NCBI GenBank assembly: GCA_026394025.1
Contig: JAPKZC010000426.1
Location: 1 to 14,440 of the forward strand
Direction of reading: 5' to 3'
From: Candidatus Solibacter sp.
GTDB lineage: Bacteria; Acidobacteriota; Terriglobia; Bryobacterales; Bryobacteraceae
Length of the DNA: 14,440 bases
Shown: positions 8,177 to 14,440 of the stretch, in pieces
Position numbering within the stretch: position 1 is the stretch's first letter
Layout: each line of letters opens with the position of its first letter
Position numbers and translations under genes: made by a program
Notes under the pieces: generated by a model
What the model saw: only the letters and a program-made list of their open reading frames with translations
Database searches by the model: none
Told to the model about the DNA's origin: nothing

Positions 8177-8419
8177 ATGCAGGGTCCCCAAACGATTAAC
8201 GAGCTGTACTACTGTCTGCGAAATAAGCCGGATGGGCCGATTTCTGTGCTGACAACCAACTCCTATGTTGTCGGTGAATACAACGTGAGTACCGGTGATA
8301 TCCGGTGGGGACGGGTCGTTCTGGCCAGCCAGAAAGTACAGATCCAGAACTACCTCCATCGGCACTTTCCGCCAACCACTTCTGCTCAAACCCAGAAGAA
8401 TCAAATAGTTGCCGCATAA
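8177..8419 (+). CDS. Small hypothetical protein, 80 aa
   Basis: The predicted protein starts MQGPQTINELYYCLRNK and is mixed polar and aromatic, with a central alternating beta-like stretch (ISVLTTNSYVVGEYNV, then RWGRVVLASQKVQIQ) and a polar Gln/Thr-rich tail. There is no signal peptide or membrane helix and only one cysteine. I do not recognise a family. The frame also contains a TTG at 8108, but that would place the promoter-like TGCTATAGT inside the gene and adds a poor-looking N-terminus. The ATG at 8177 is therefore preferred, even though it lacks a ribosome-binding site, which fits a leaderless transcript. It is divergent from the activase operon and 69 bases upstream of a lysine-rich small gene on the same strand, with which it may be co-transcribed. 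Confidence 0.6.
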   Translation: MQGPQTINELYYCLRNKPDGPISVLTTNSYVVGEYNVSTGDIRWGRVVLASQKVQIQNYLHRHFPPTTSAQTQKNQIVAA

Positions 8420-8479
8420 TTGCGGATCCGCCACGCTGCCCACCTGACCCCTCCAGCCGGGAGGCTGGCGTAGTCTACG
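8412..8479 (+). repeat. Run of three short inverted repeats between two small genes
   Basis: Three hairpin-capable elements lie between the small genes. CCGCA/TGCGG (8412-8425) straddles the TAA stop of the first gene. CCAGCC/GGCTGG (8453-8468) closes a GGGA, GNRA-type tetraloop. CGTAG-T-CTACG (8469-8479) abuts the Shine-Dalgarno site of the second gene. None is followed by a T-run, so they do not look like an intrinsic terminator. They could tune stability or translation of the downstream gene. Confidence 0.35.
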
Positions 8480-8488
8480 AGGATATTT

Positions 8489-8677
8489 ATGGCAGATAAG
8501 AAGAAGAAGAAAGATGATGGCGAAGTGGTCGACGCGCCCGCGGCGGTAGCGGTCAAGCCGGCAACCCCTCCCAGATTCGTCAAGATCCCCAAGCTTGCCA
8601 AGAGCGGCAAGTCGCGTTTACCCCGCAAGGAAAAGAAAGCTCAACAGAAGGCAGCCGCCGCAGCCTCCCGAAAGTAA
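8489..8677 (+). CDS. Very small lysine/alanine-rich basic protein, 62 aa
   Basis: The 62-aa product starts MADKKKKKDDGEVVDAPA and ends in a Lys/Ala-rich segment (KKAQQKAAAAASRK), with one short region that could be structured (PPRFVKIPKLAKSGKSRL). It has no cysteine, signal peptide or membrane segment, and a very high positive charge apart from a small acidic patch. The composition resembles the disordered tails of histone H1-like or ribosome-associated proteins, so binding to nucleic acid is plausible but unproven. GAGGA at 8479-8483, five bases before the ATG at 8489, is a good ribosome-binding site and the main evidence that it is translated. It probably shares a transcript with the 80-aa gene upstream. 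Confidence 0.65.
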   Translation: MADKKKKKDDGEVVDAPAAVAVKPATPPRFVKIPKLAKSGKSRLPRKEKKAQQKAAAAASRK

Positions 8678-8833
8678 CCACCGCTTTCAACCCTCATACG
8701 CGCCACGCGGACCGGCTTGCCCGGGCTGCGCCCGATCTGTCTCCTGCCTCGCAAGCCCGCCGCCGGAAACTCGCGGAGGCTCCCCCTAAACATGCAAAGC
8801 CTCTTCCCGCGTAAGTACTCCGCAGACACAAAA

Positions 8834-8867
8834 ACGGCGCCAGCCTCAAGATTGAGTTTGGCGCCGT
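8834..8867 (-). terminator. Intrinsic terminator of the PEP-CTERM gene
   Basis: A nine-base perfect stem (ACGGCGCCA at 8834-8842 with TGGCGCCGT at 8859-8867) encloses a second short stem (CTCA/TGAG) with a small AGAT loop. On the minus strand the stem is followed at once by TTTTTG, the T-run expected of a Rho-independent terminator. It lies 45 bases after the stop of the PEP-CTERM gene. The plus strand has no T-run after it, so it acts in one direction only. Confidence 0.85.
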
Positions 8868-8911
8868 ACTTAAGTAAACCGCTTTTCTAAATCGCTCTGT
8901 GCGATCCTGCT

Positions 8912-9739
8912 TTAGGCTCTGGCTGCGCGACGGCGCCGCATGGCGCCTCCCGCGAGCGCGAATGCCGTGCCCAGCAACAGGATGCTCGCCGGCTCGGGAA
9001 CCGAACCGACACCCGTGCCCTGCTCGGTCAAACCACCGACCGCGTCGATTTCATTGTCGCCATCCCGTGTGACCGCACCCGGTCCACCCCAGGTAACCGA
9101 AACATACCGGAATGTCGCGCCACCGGCCAATTGGTATACCGCCACAAAACCATCGGAAACGTTCGCGCCCGGGGACCATCCATCTCCGTAAACGTGAACC
9201 AGGCTCGCTTGCGTCCAGCCCCCATCGGCGGCATTCGGGTTGTTCGACAGCCATACCGTGTTTTCCAGGACTTCTCCGGGAACCGGGCCGTGATCCACGA
9301 ATACAAAGATGGCTGCCTGGTTTGCCTGGCCTCCCAAGTCCCACACGATTCCGTTCGAAGGACCACTACCCACGGCACCGCCAGGATTCGCGTTGGCCGA
9401 TGTATCTTGCACCCAGGCGTGATCGAGCGCGTTAGCGTTGGCGGCAAGGGAACCGGCGCCATTGTAGGACCCCAGGACCGTATTATCAACCCCCGTCCCA
9501 AAGCCCTCAGCACCCTTAACGTAGCTTCCAAGGGCGAAATTGGCTGGGTTGGTCCACAGCGTGTTTTCAATGCACGTGACGTTGGGATCAATACCCAAAC
9601 CGACAAATGTCCCCACGGTTGCCCCGAAAACAGGTGCGCCGACTGCGTCCGCATTATTGGTCAGGCACGCTGCGTGAGCAGCGACGCCAAGTAGAGTCAG
9701 CGCGCTTACAGTAAGCGCACGACTGAGATAGTTCTTCAT
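8912..9739 (-). CDS. PEP-CTERM sorting domain protein
   Basis: This exported protein of 275 aa starts with a signal peptide (MKNYLSRALTVSALTLLGVA, likely cut after AHA at residue 23). It ends with a textbook PEP-CTERM signal at 247-275: VPEPAS, a hydrophobic stretch, then MRRRRAARA. That signal is recognised and cut by an exosortase in the inner membrane, so the mature protein is released to, or held at, the cell surface. The body is rich in Gly, Asn, Ala and aromatics, and FRYVSVTWGGPG with DGDNEIDAVGG suggests a discoidin-like beta-sandwich, so sugar binding is possible. Two cysteines (25 and 56) could form a disulfide. An in-frame start 17 codons upstream exists, but AGGAGG six bases before the ATG at 9739 fixes the shorter start. 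The gene is divergent from a PrsT-like TPR lipoprotein gene. Confidence 0.9.
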   Translation of the reverse strand: MKNYLSRALTVSALTLLGVAAHAACLTNNADAVGAPVFGATVGTFVGLGIDPNVTCIENTLWTNPANFALGSYVKGAEGFGTGVDNTVLGSYNGAGSLAANANALDHAWVQDTSANANPGGAVGSGPSNGIVWDLGGQANQAAIFVFVDHGPVPGEVLENTVWLSNNPNAADGGWTQASLVHVYGDGWSPGANVSDGFVAVYQLAGGATFRYVSVTWGGPGAVTRDGDNEIDAVGGLTEQGTGVGSVPEPASILLLGTAFALAGGAMRRRRAARA

Positions 9740-9745
9740 TACACC

Positions 9746-9751
9746 CCTCCT
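9746..9751 (-). promoter_or_regulatory. Consensus Shine-Dalgarno of the PEP-CTERM gene
   Basis: AGGAGG on the minus strand is six bases from the ATG at 9739. It decides the start in favour of the 275-aa form that begins directly with the signal peptide, over the in-frame start at 9790. Confidence 0.85.
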
Positions 9752-9972
9752 AGAGAACAGCGGCTGCTCCTTGTGCAGTTTTACATCCAAACTGAACCAT
9801 CACGATAAACCGTTGCACCGCAATAACTTGGGTAGCCCTCTGTCAGATATCTACGAGGGATTTCGTGGGACAGTTTCCCAAACTCTGGGAGCAATATCCC
9901 TGTGACACGCGTCTTCCCCATGGAAAGCGTGCCCCTGTTTCACGGCACCAGAATTGCTCAGGCCCTCTGGTT

Positions 9973-12231
9973 ATGCACCAAGCCCGCTCCATGCGCGTCG
10001 TTCCCCTCGCCGTCGTTGTCGCCAGTCTCACCATCGTGGGTTGTTCCAGATCCCCCGAGGAGGCAGCCGCCCGGCATCTCAAGGCCGGTCAAGCGCGGAT
10101 GGACGCCAAAGACTACTCCCGTGCCATCCTCGAGTTCCGAAACGCAGTCAAGCTCGCGCCACGTAGCGCGGACGCACATTACAACCTGGGGCTCGCTCTC
10201 TCGCAGGCCGGATTGGGGCGCGACGCGCTGCGCTCTCTGCGAACCGCCACCGAGCTCAACCCAAAGCTCTCAAAAGCTCAAATGAAATTGGCGGAGCTGA
10301 TGCTGTCGAGCCAGAAGAAGGAGGTGCTTCAGGAAGCCGCTTCGCGGCTTCAGCAAATCCTCGCGGAATCCATCGACGACCCGGATGTGATCGATCGCCT
10401 GGCAAACGCGGAATTTCGGCTGGGCAAAACCGGGGACGCCGAGAAGCGGCTGGAAGAATCCCTCAAGAAGTTCCCCTCGCACATGCACGCCGCCGTCACC
10501 CTCGCGCGTATGCGGCTGGCCCGGAATGATCTCGCCGGCGCCGAGCAGATCCTCAACAAAGCCGCCGCGGACGATCCGCAATCGGCAGCCGCCGCACGAG
10601 CAGTGGGCCAGCTATACCTGCTTCTTGGCAAGGTGGACCAGGCCGAGCCTGAACTGCTTCGCGCAGTCCGGCTCGATCCCCAGGATGGTGCCGCGCTCAC
10701 CGATCTGGCTATGGTCCAGGTAGCCGGAAAACGATGGCGGGAGGCCGACCAGACCTACCGCACGCTCGCCTCGCTTGCCGATCCGAAATACCGGCTCGTC
10801 CACGCGCGCTTCCAGTATCGCCAGGGCAAGCAACAGGATGCCCTCGCCGAACTCCGTGCACTGTTCGCCAAAGACCCGCAGGACCGCGCAGCCCGGACTT
10901 TGCTGGTCGCTTGGTATGTGGAGCAGAACCAAACCAAAGAGGCCGAAGATCTGTTGGCTGCCACGTTGAAGAAAAACCCAAAGGACACCCCGGCGCTTTA
11001 TCAGAGGAGCTTGCTGAGTCTCCGTTCCGCGAAGCTTCCCGAAGCGGAAGCCGATCTTCGGGAGGTCCTTCGTACTACGCCCAACTCGGCGCAGACCCAT
11101 TACGCCTTGTCCGCGGTCTACAGGGCCCAAAGGCAGGTGCGGGTTGAGCGCAACGAACTGGCCGAGACCTTGCGTTTCGACCCGAACCATTCATCCGCCA
11201 GAATTGCCTTGTCGAAAACCCACCTGGCCGCCGGCGAAACCAAGGCTGCTCTCCAAGCGCTGGATGCAGCTCCCGCACAGCAGCAGCGAACCGCATCCTG
11301 GATCCTGGCCAGGAACTGGGTCCTCCTCGCACAGCAGGATGTCAAGCAATTGCGCAGCGTACTCAACCAACTCCTGCCCACCATCCGGCACCCGGAACTC
11401 GTCTTACAGGACGCGCTCACCCGTTCCATGGAGAAGGATTATGCCGGCGCCCGCGCCAGCGCCGAGGAAGTACTTCGCCAGAGCCCGGAAGACACCCGAG
11501 CGGCCATGGTTCTGGTGTCGAGCTACGTGGCGTTGCGTCAGCCCGACAAAGCTGAGGCGCGGTTACAGGAACTTGTCGAGGCGCATCCCAAATCCACGGT
11601 GTTGCGGACCCTGCTGGGTCGCTGGTACATGGACCATGCCAAACCAGCGGAGGCCCGGATAGCCCTGGAAGCAGCCAACTCGGCCGATCCGGCCTTTCTC
11701 GAGGCCGATTTCGCGCTGGCCGAACTCGACCGCCGCGAAAACCGGACCGATGCGGCCCGGGAGCGATTGGAGGCGATTGTTCGCCTGGACTCCGCTAATA
11801 TCACCGCTCTCCTCATGCTGGCCGGCTTAGAGCAGTCGCGCGGGAACCCGCCGGGCGCCATCGCCCGGTTTCGCCGCGTTCTGGAGATCGACGACTCCAA
11901 TATTCTTGCGCTTACCAACCTGGCATACCTTCGCGCGCCGGAGGATCCGGAAGAGGCGGTTGCTCTCGGAGTCAAGGCTCTGGCACTTTCCCCGGACAAT
12001 ATTGCCATAAAGGACACCCTGGGGTGGATTCACTTCCGGAGAGGAGCCTATGATGCCGCTATCCCCTTACTGAAAGCTGCGGCGGACAAGGAGCCTTCGG
12101 TGCAACGGCAGTTTCGCCTTGCCATAACGTACGTCAAGGCCGGTCAGTCGGTGTTGGGGAAACAGATGCTCAGCCAGGCAATACTACGGGACCCGAAGCT
12201 GCCACAAACCGAGAAGGACTGGCTTCGCTGA
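9973..12231 (+). CDS. TPR-repeat lipoprotein, PEP-CTERM-system PrsT-like
   Basis: This large tetratricopeptide-repeat protein (752 aa from this start) has an N-terminal lipoprotein signal: a hydrophobic run (VVPLAVVVASLTIVG) and then Cys24, followed by SRSPEE. It should be lipid-anchored with the repeats in the periplasm. TPR units begin at once (HLKAGQARMDAKDYSRAI, then SADAHYNLGLALSQAG) and fill almost the whole length, with about 34-residue periodicity and the usual Ala/Gly/Leu and A-x-x-x-P positions. There is no enzymatic domain. This architecture matches the TPR lipoproteins of PEP-CTERM/exosortase systems, and the divergent neighbour is a PEP-CTERM protein, which supports a role as a scaffold in export or polysaccharide assembly. 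The frame is open back to a GTG at 9865 with a decent Shine-Dalgarno, but that start would bury the signal peptide 42 residues inside. ATG 9991 is also possible. Confidence 0.8.
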   Translation: MHQARSMRVVPLAVVVASLTIVGCSRSPEEAAARHLKAGQARMDAKDYSRAILEFRNAVKLAPRSADAHYNLGLALSQAGLGRDALRSLRTATELNPKLSKAQMKLAELMLSSQKKEVLQEAASRLQQILAESIDDPDVIDRLANAEFRLGKTGDAEKRLEESLKKFPSHMHAAVTLARMRLARNDLAGAEQILNKAAADDPQSAAAARAVGQLYLLLGKVDQAEPELLRAVRLDPQDGAALTDLAMVQVAGKRWREADQTYRTLASLADPKYRLVHARFQYRQGKQQDALAELRALFAKDPQDRAARTLLVAWYVEQNQTKEAEDLLAATLKKNPKDTPALYQRSLLSLRSAKLPEAEADLREVLRTTPNSAQTHYALSAVYRAQRQVRVERNELAETLRFDPNHSSARIALSKTHLAAGETKAALQALDAAPAQQQRTASWILARNWVLLAQQDVKQLRSVLNQLLPTIRHPELVLQDALTRSMEKDYAGARASAEEVLRQSPEDTRAAMVLVSSYVALRQPDKAEARLQELVEAHPKSTVLRTLLGRWYMDHAKPAEARIALEAANSADPAFLEADFALAELDRRENRTDAARERLEAIVRLDSANITALLMLAGLEQSRGNPPGAIARFRRVLEIDDSNILALTNLAYLRAPEDPEEAVALGVKALALSPDNIAIKDTLGWIHFRRGAYDAAIPLLKAAADKEPSVQRQFRLAITYVKAGQSVLGKQMLSQAILRDPKLPQTEKDWLR

Positions 12232-12245
12232 GGCCCAACTCAGAT

Positions 12246-12260
12246 CGCAGGGACCCTGCG
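12246..12260. terminator. Perfect inverted repeat between convergent genes (weak bidirectional terminator candidate)
   Basis: CGCAGGG-A-CCCTGCG is a perfect seven-base inverted repeat between the stop of the TPR gene (12231) and the stop of the radical SAM gene (12295). Its position between convergent genes suits a terminator, but no T-run follows on either strand, so it would be a weak one. Confidence 0.3.
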
Positions 12261-12294
12261 TTCGGTCCGGCGTGCGGTTCCTCGCTGGAAGCGT

Positions 12295-13635
12295 TCAGTC
12301 TCCCGCGGGATTGCGTCCGTGGATGCCCTCCCGCCGGTTATCATACCGATACGTGAGGTTCAGCTTCAAGCCGAATAGCGCCGGGATCCATCCACAGGTG
12401 TACAAGGTTCGGACGAACCTGACCAGGATGCGGTCCGCCCGATAGAACTGCGAATAGAGCCAATCCGAACCTTCCTGCAACTGCACGGCTGTCATTCGGC
12501 GGGGCTGGAACACCACATGCCGAAAGTCGTAGAGATCCCAACGCCGGTCGGTGATGCGGCCCGTGCACTGCAAATCCTGGAACAGCGGCGTCCCTGGAAG
12601 CGGCGTCAAGATGTTCAGTTGGAGTGCGTCGATCCTCTGCCGCTGTAGAAAACCCAGGCAGCTTTCGAATATCCCCGGCTCATCCTTATCGAGCCCCACT
12701 ATCATGCCCGCCACAACTCCAATTCCCTGGCGCCGTATCCTTCGCAAGCGGACGCCGTAGCGGTCACTGTCGTTGAACTGCTTTCCCACCGATGCCAGGT
12801 TGTCCTGGTTCACCGTCTCGATGCCTATGAACAGGCCGCGGCATCCCGCTGTATGTGCCAATTGCAGCAATTCCGCATCGTCCGCAATCTCGATCGAGCA
12901 TTGCCCAACCCAGTGCTTGCGTAAGGGAAGCATCTCCCGGAACAATTCGCGGGCGTACTCCGGGGAGCGCACAATGTTGTCGTCAACGAAGATGAAGTCA
13001 CGCGGCACTCCGCGCAATTCCGCGATCACCTCCGCGACCGGCCGCTGCCGGTATTGCTGTTGGTGAAACGCCGTGACCGAGCAGTACCGGCACGCATGCT
13101 GGCAACCCCGCCCGGTCTGCACGGCATTGATAGTGACATAGTATTTCGCGGTAGGCGCCAGCAGATCGCGGCGCGGAACCGGCGTTCGCATTTCCCGCTG
13201 GGGGCAGGTTTCGCCCGCGTACACCTTGCGCGCCTGGCCCGCTTCCACGTCCTGCAACAGACGCTCCCAGGCTCCCTCGGCGTCGCCCACAACCACAGCG
13301 TCCAGGTGTTCTACAGCTTCCGCGGAACAAAGCGTGGGATGGAATCCACCGCCAACCACGAAGATGCCGCGCGCCCGGAACCGGCTGGCGATCTCGTACG
13401 CTCTCGGCGCCAGGGCCGTCATGAAGGTGATTCCCACCAGGTCTACGTCACTGGCGAAGTCAATCGGCTCGACGTTTTCATCAACTATCCGGACTTCATG
13501 CCGGCGCGGCGTCAACGCTGCCACCACCGTGAGGGAGAGGACACTGAATCGCAGCATCGCCCGCTTCGGCACTTCCGGCCGCGCGGACGTGACGCGCACA
13601 TTCTCGCCGGCCGGGAGTATCAGCAGAATTCTCAT
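12295..13635 (-). CDS. B12-binding domain radical SAM protein, HpnP-like (class B methylase type)
   Basis: The 446-aa protein has an N-terminal Rossmann-like cobalamin-binding region (MRILLILPAGE, then VDLVGITFMTALAPRAYEIA and GGGFHPTLC, about 1-140) and a radical SAM core with the cluster motif C178-x3-C182-x2-C185 (GCQHACRYC). The core continues with FIFVDDNIV, LFIGIETVNQ and LTPLPGTPLFQDL. The C-terminal part (about 370-420), with FQPRRMTAVQLQEGSDWLYS, looks like the DUF4070-type tail of hopanoid 2-methylase HpnP and relatives. Such enzymes use SAM and methylcobalamin to modify unactivated carbons, often in lipids; the substrate here is unknown. AGGGAG lies seven bases before the ATG at 13635. 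The start overlaps the stop of the upstream ceramidase-like gene by four bases (ATGA), indicating one operon with translational coupling. Confidence 0.88.
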   Translation of the reverse strand: MRILLILPAGENVRVTSARPEVPKRAMLRFSVLSLTVVAALTPRRHEVRIVDENVEPIDFASDVDLVGITFMTALAPRAYEIASRFRARGIFVVGGGFHPTLCSAEAVEHLDAVVVGDAEGAWERLLQDVEAGQARKVYAGETCPQREMRTPVPRRDLLAPTAKYYVTINAVQTGRGCQHACRYCSVTAFHQQQYRQRPVAEVIAELRGVPRDFIFVDDNIVRSPEYARELFREMLPLRKHWVGQCSIEIADDAELLQLAHTAGCRGLFIGIETVNQDNLASVGKQFNDSDRYGVRLRRIRRQGIGVVAGMIVGLDKDEPGIFESCLGFLQRQRIDALQLNILTPLPGTPLFQDLQCTGRITDRRWDLYDFRHVVFQPRRMTAVQLQEGSDWLYSQFYRADRILVRFVRTLYTCGWIPALFGLKLNLTYRYDNRREGIHGRNPAGD

Positions 13636-14414
13636 TGGCTCGCTCCCTGACGAACCAGGGCGCCCGGAAATGGCGGCCGCCCAGGTGGCGCCGGCGGTGC
13701 CTGTAGCGGCCGCCGGCAGCCGACTGCGCTTACGTAGAAGAAGACTGCACCAGCCGCGGCAAAGGGCTTCCAGGGATGGCCGCCCGTGGCCACCACCGAT
13801 GCGATCTCGTGGTCAAGAAACTCCGCTATTTTGGCGAGCAGGTATAGGATGACCGTGCACCAAACCCGGCGCCCCGCGGAGTATCGTGGTGGAAACACGG
13901 CGAGCAGCGCCGGCACGGCGAGCAGTGACCCGAACTGAACCAGGCCGTAAGGCCGAAGATCGCCGCAGAATCGCCAGTAAAGCACGCTGCCCAGCCCCAG
14001 CAGAACCAGGGGAAACAACAACCGCCTCCCGGCGTCCATGCGAACCCGCTCACCGATTGTGGTCGCCACCAGGGACATGAAAACCACCGTCATCGGAAGC
14101 CGGTCCCAGAACAGGCGCGGGTTATCCGGCTGGAGATGGTAATAAATCGAGCCGGCGCCGGTGACGGCCGTTCCTGCCAGCAACACGCAGTACGCGACCC
14201 GTTCCCAGGGCTCCACAAACGCCATGCCCGAACGCAGGGTCTTGATGCCACACAACGCCACAATGAAAAACGGGATGTTTGAAATCACATTCCAGAAGTT
14301 CGGCATGCCGTGAAAAGTCCGCCCGTCCGCGAAGGAGTGATACAGAGGATTCTGCGTGATTGGCGGCAGAACGGCGCACCAGATCGCCGCTAGCGCGGCG
14401 ACGCCGGCAACCAT
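13632..14414 (-). CDS. Ceramidase-family (CREST superfamily) integral membrane hydrolase-like protein; 5' end may lie outside the window
   Basis: At least 260 aa with about seven hydrophobic segments, this matches the bacterial alkaline-ceramidase-like family, zinc-dependent membrane hydrolases. Family motifs are YHSFADGRTFHGMPNFWNVI (25-44), GSIYYH with His93, WDRLPMT with Asp104, and GDLRPYGLVQFGSLLAVP. The final motif should carry two histidines four residues apart (GH-x3-H), but here it reads GHPWKPF: His213 is kept and the second position is Pro217. Hydrolase activity is therefore doubtful. GAGG lies four bases before the ATG at 14414, but the frame stays open upstream to the edge (ACC ATC TAC and so on), and the edge bases TG could end a start codon at 14441, adding a basic YYRRGA stretch. 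The Pro-rich tail (238-250) precedes the four-base overlap with the radical SAM gene. Confidence 0.8.
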   Translation of the reverse strand: MVAGVAALAAIWCAVLPPITQNPLYHSFADGRTFHGMPNFWNVISNIPFFIVALCGIKTLRSGMAFVEPWERVAYCVLLAGTAVTGAGSIYYHLQPDNPRLFWDRLPMTVVFMSLVATTIGERVRMDAGRRLLFPLVLLGLGSVLYWRFCGDLRPYGLVQFGSLLAVPALLAVFPPRYSAGRRVWCTVILYLLAKIAEFLDHEIASVVATGGHPWKPFAAAGAVFFYVSAVGCRRPLQAPPAPPGRPPFPGALVRQGASQ

Positions 14415-14440
14415 TGCGCCTCGCCGATAGTAGATGGTCA

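Noticed and set aside
9845..9852. Palindrome AGATATCT upstream of the TPR gene
   Set aside because: An eight-base palindrome is common by chance, and no second half-site or promoter geometry supports an operator.

Overview
The window looks like chromosomal DNA of a GC-rich, Gram-negative soil bacterium, most likely an Acidobacteriota of the Solibacter/Bryobacter type. The reasons are a PEP-CTERM (exosortase-sorted) protein beside a TPR lipoprotein, a very large two-ATPase acyl-CoA dehydratase activase, several small lineage-type hypothetical proteins, and clear Shine-Dalgarno sites. This placement is an inference from gene content. No rRNA, tRNA, CRISPR array, insertion sequence or phage gene was seen.

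Layout. (1) 1-168, minus: N-terminus of a secreted protein that runs off the left edge. (2) 266-2818, plus: an alpha-glucan (glycogen) phosphorylase. (3) 3077-3565, plus: a cysteine-rich zinc-ribbon-like protein. (4) 8018 down to 3709, minus: a two-gene unit. The first gene encodes a 1029-aa protein with two tandem activase ATPase domains and a DUF2229-like region. The second encodes a 436-aa HgdB-like iron-sulfur protein. They overlap by 91 bases in different frames, and the second gene has its own ribosome-binding site inside the first. (5) 8177-8677, plus: two very small genes, the first apparently read from a leaderless transcript. (6) 9739 down to 8912, minus: a PEP-CTERM protein with a strong terminator. 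Divergent from it, 9973-12231, plus: a PrsT-like TPR lipoprotein. (7) 14414 down to 12295, minus: a ceramidase-family membrane protein coupled by an ATGA overlap to a B12-binding radical SAM protein resembling the hopanoid methylase HpnP.

How the genes may work together. The activase/HgdB-like pair should form an ATP-driven iron-sulfur electron-transfer system, but no dehydratase subunits or CoA-ligase lie nearby, so its substrate is unknown. The PEP-CTERM protein and TPR lipoprotein fit an exopolysaccharide-linked envelope sorting system whose exosortase is elsewhere. The ceramidase-like and radical SAM genes are probably co-translated and may act on a membrane lipid. The ceramidase-like protein has proline where the family normally has a metal-binding histidine.

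The points most worth a second look are the split, overlapping activase system, the altered ceramidase-like protein with its radical SAM partner, and the leaderless small gene at 8177. All intergenic gaps are shorter than 300 bases.
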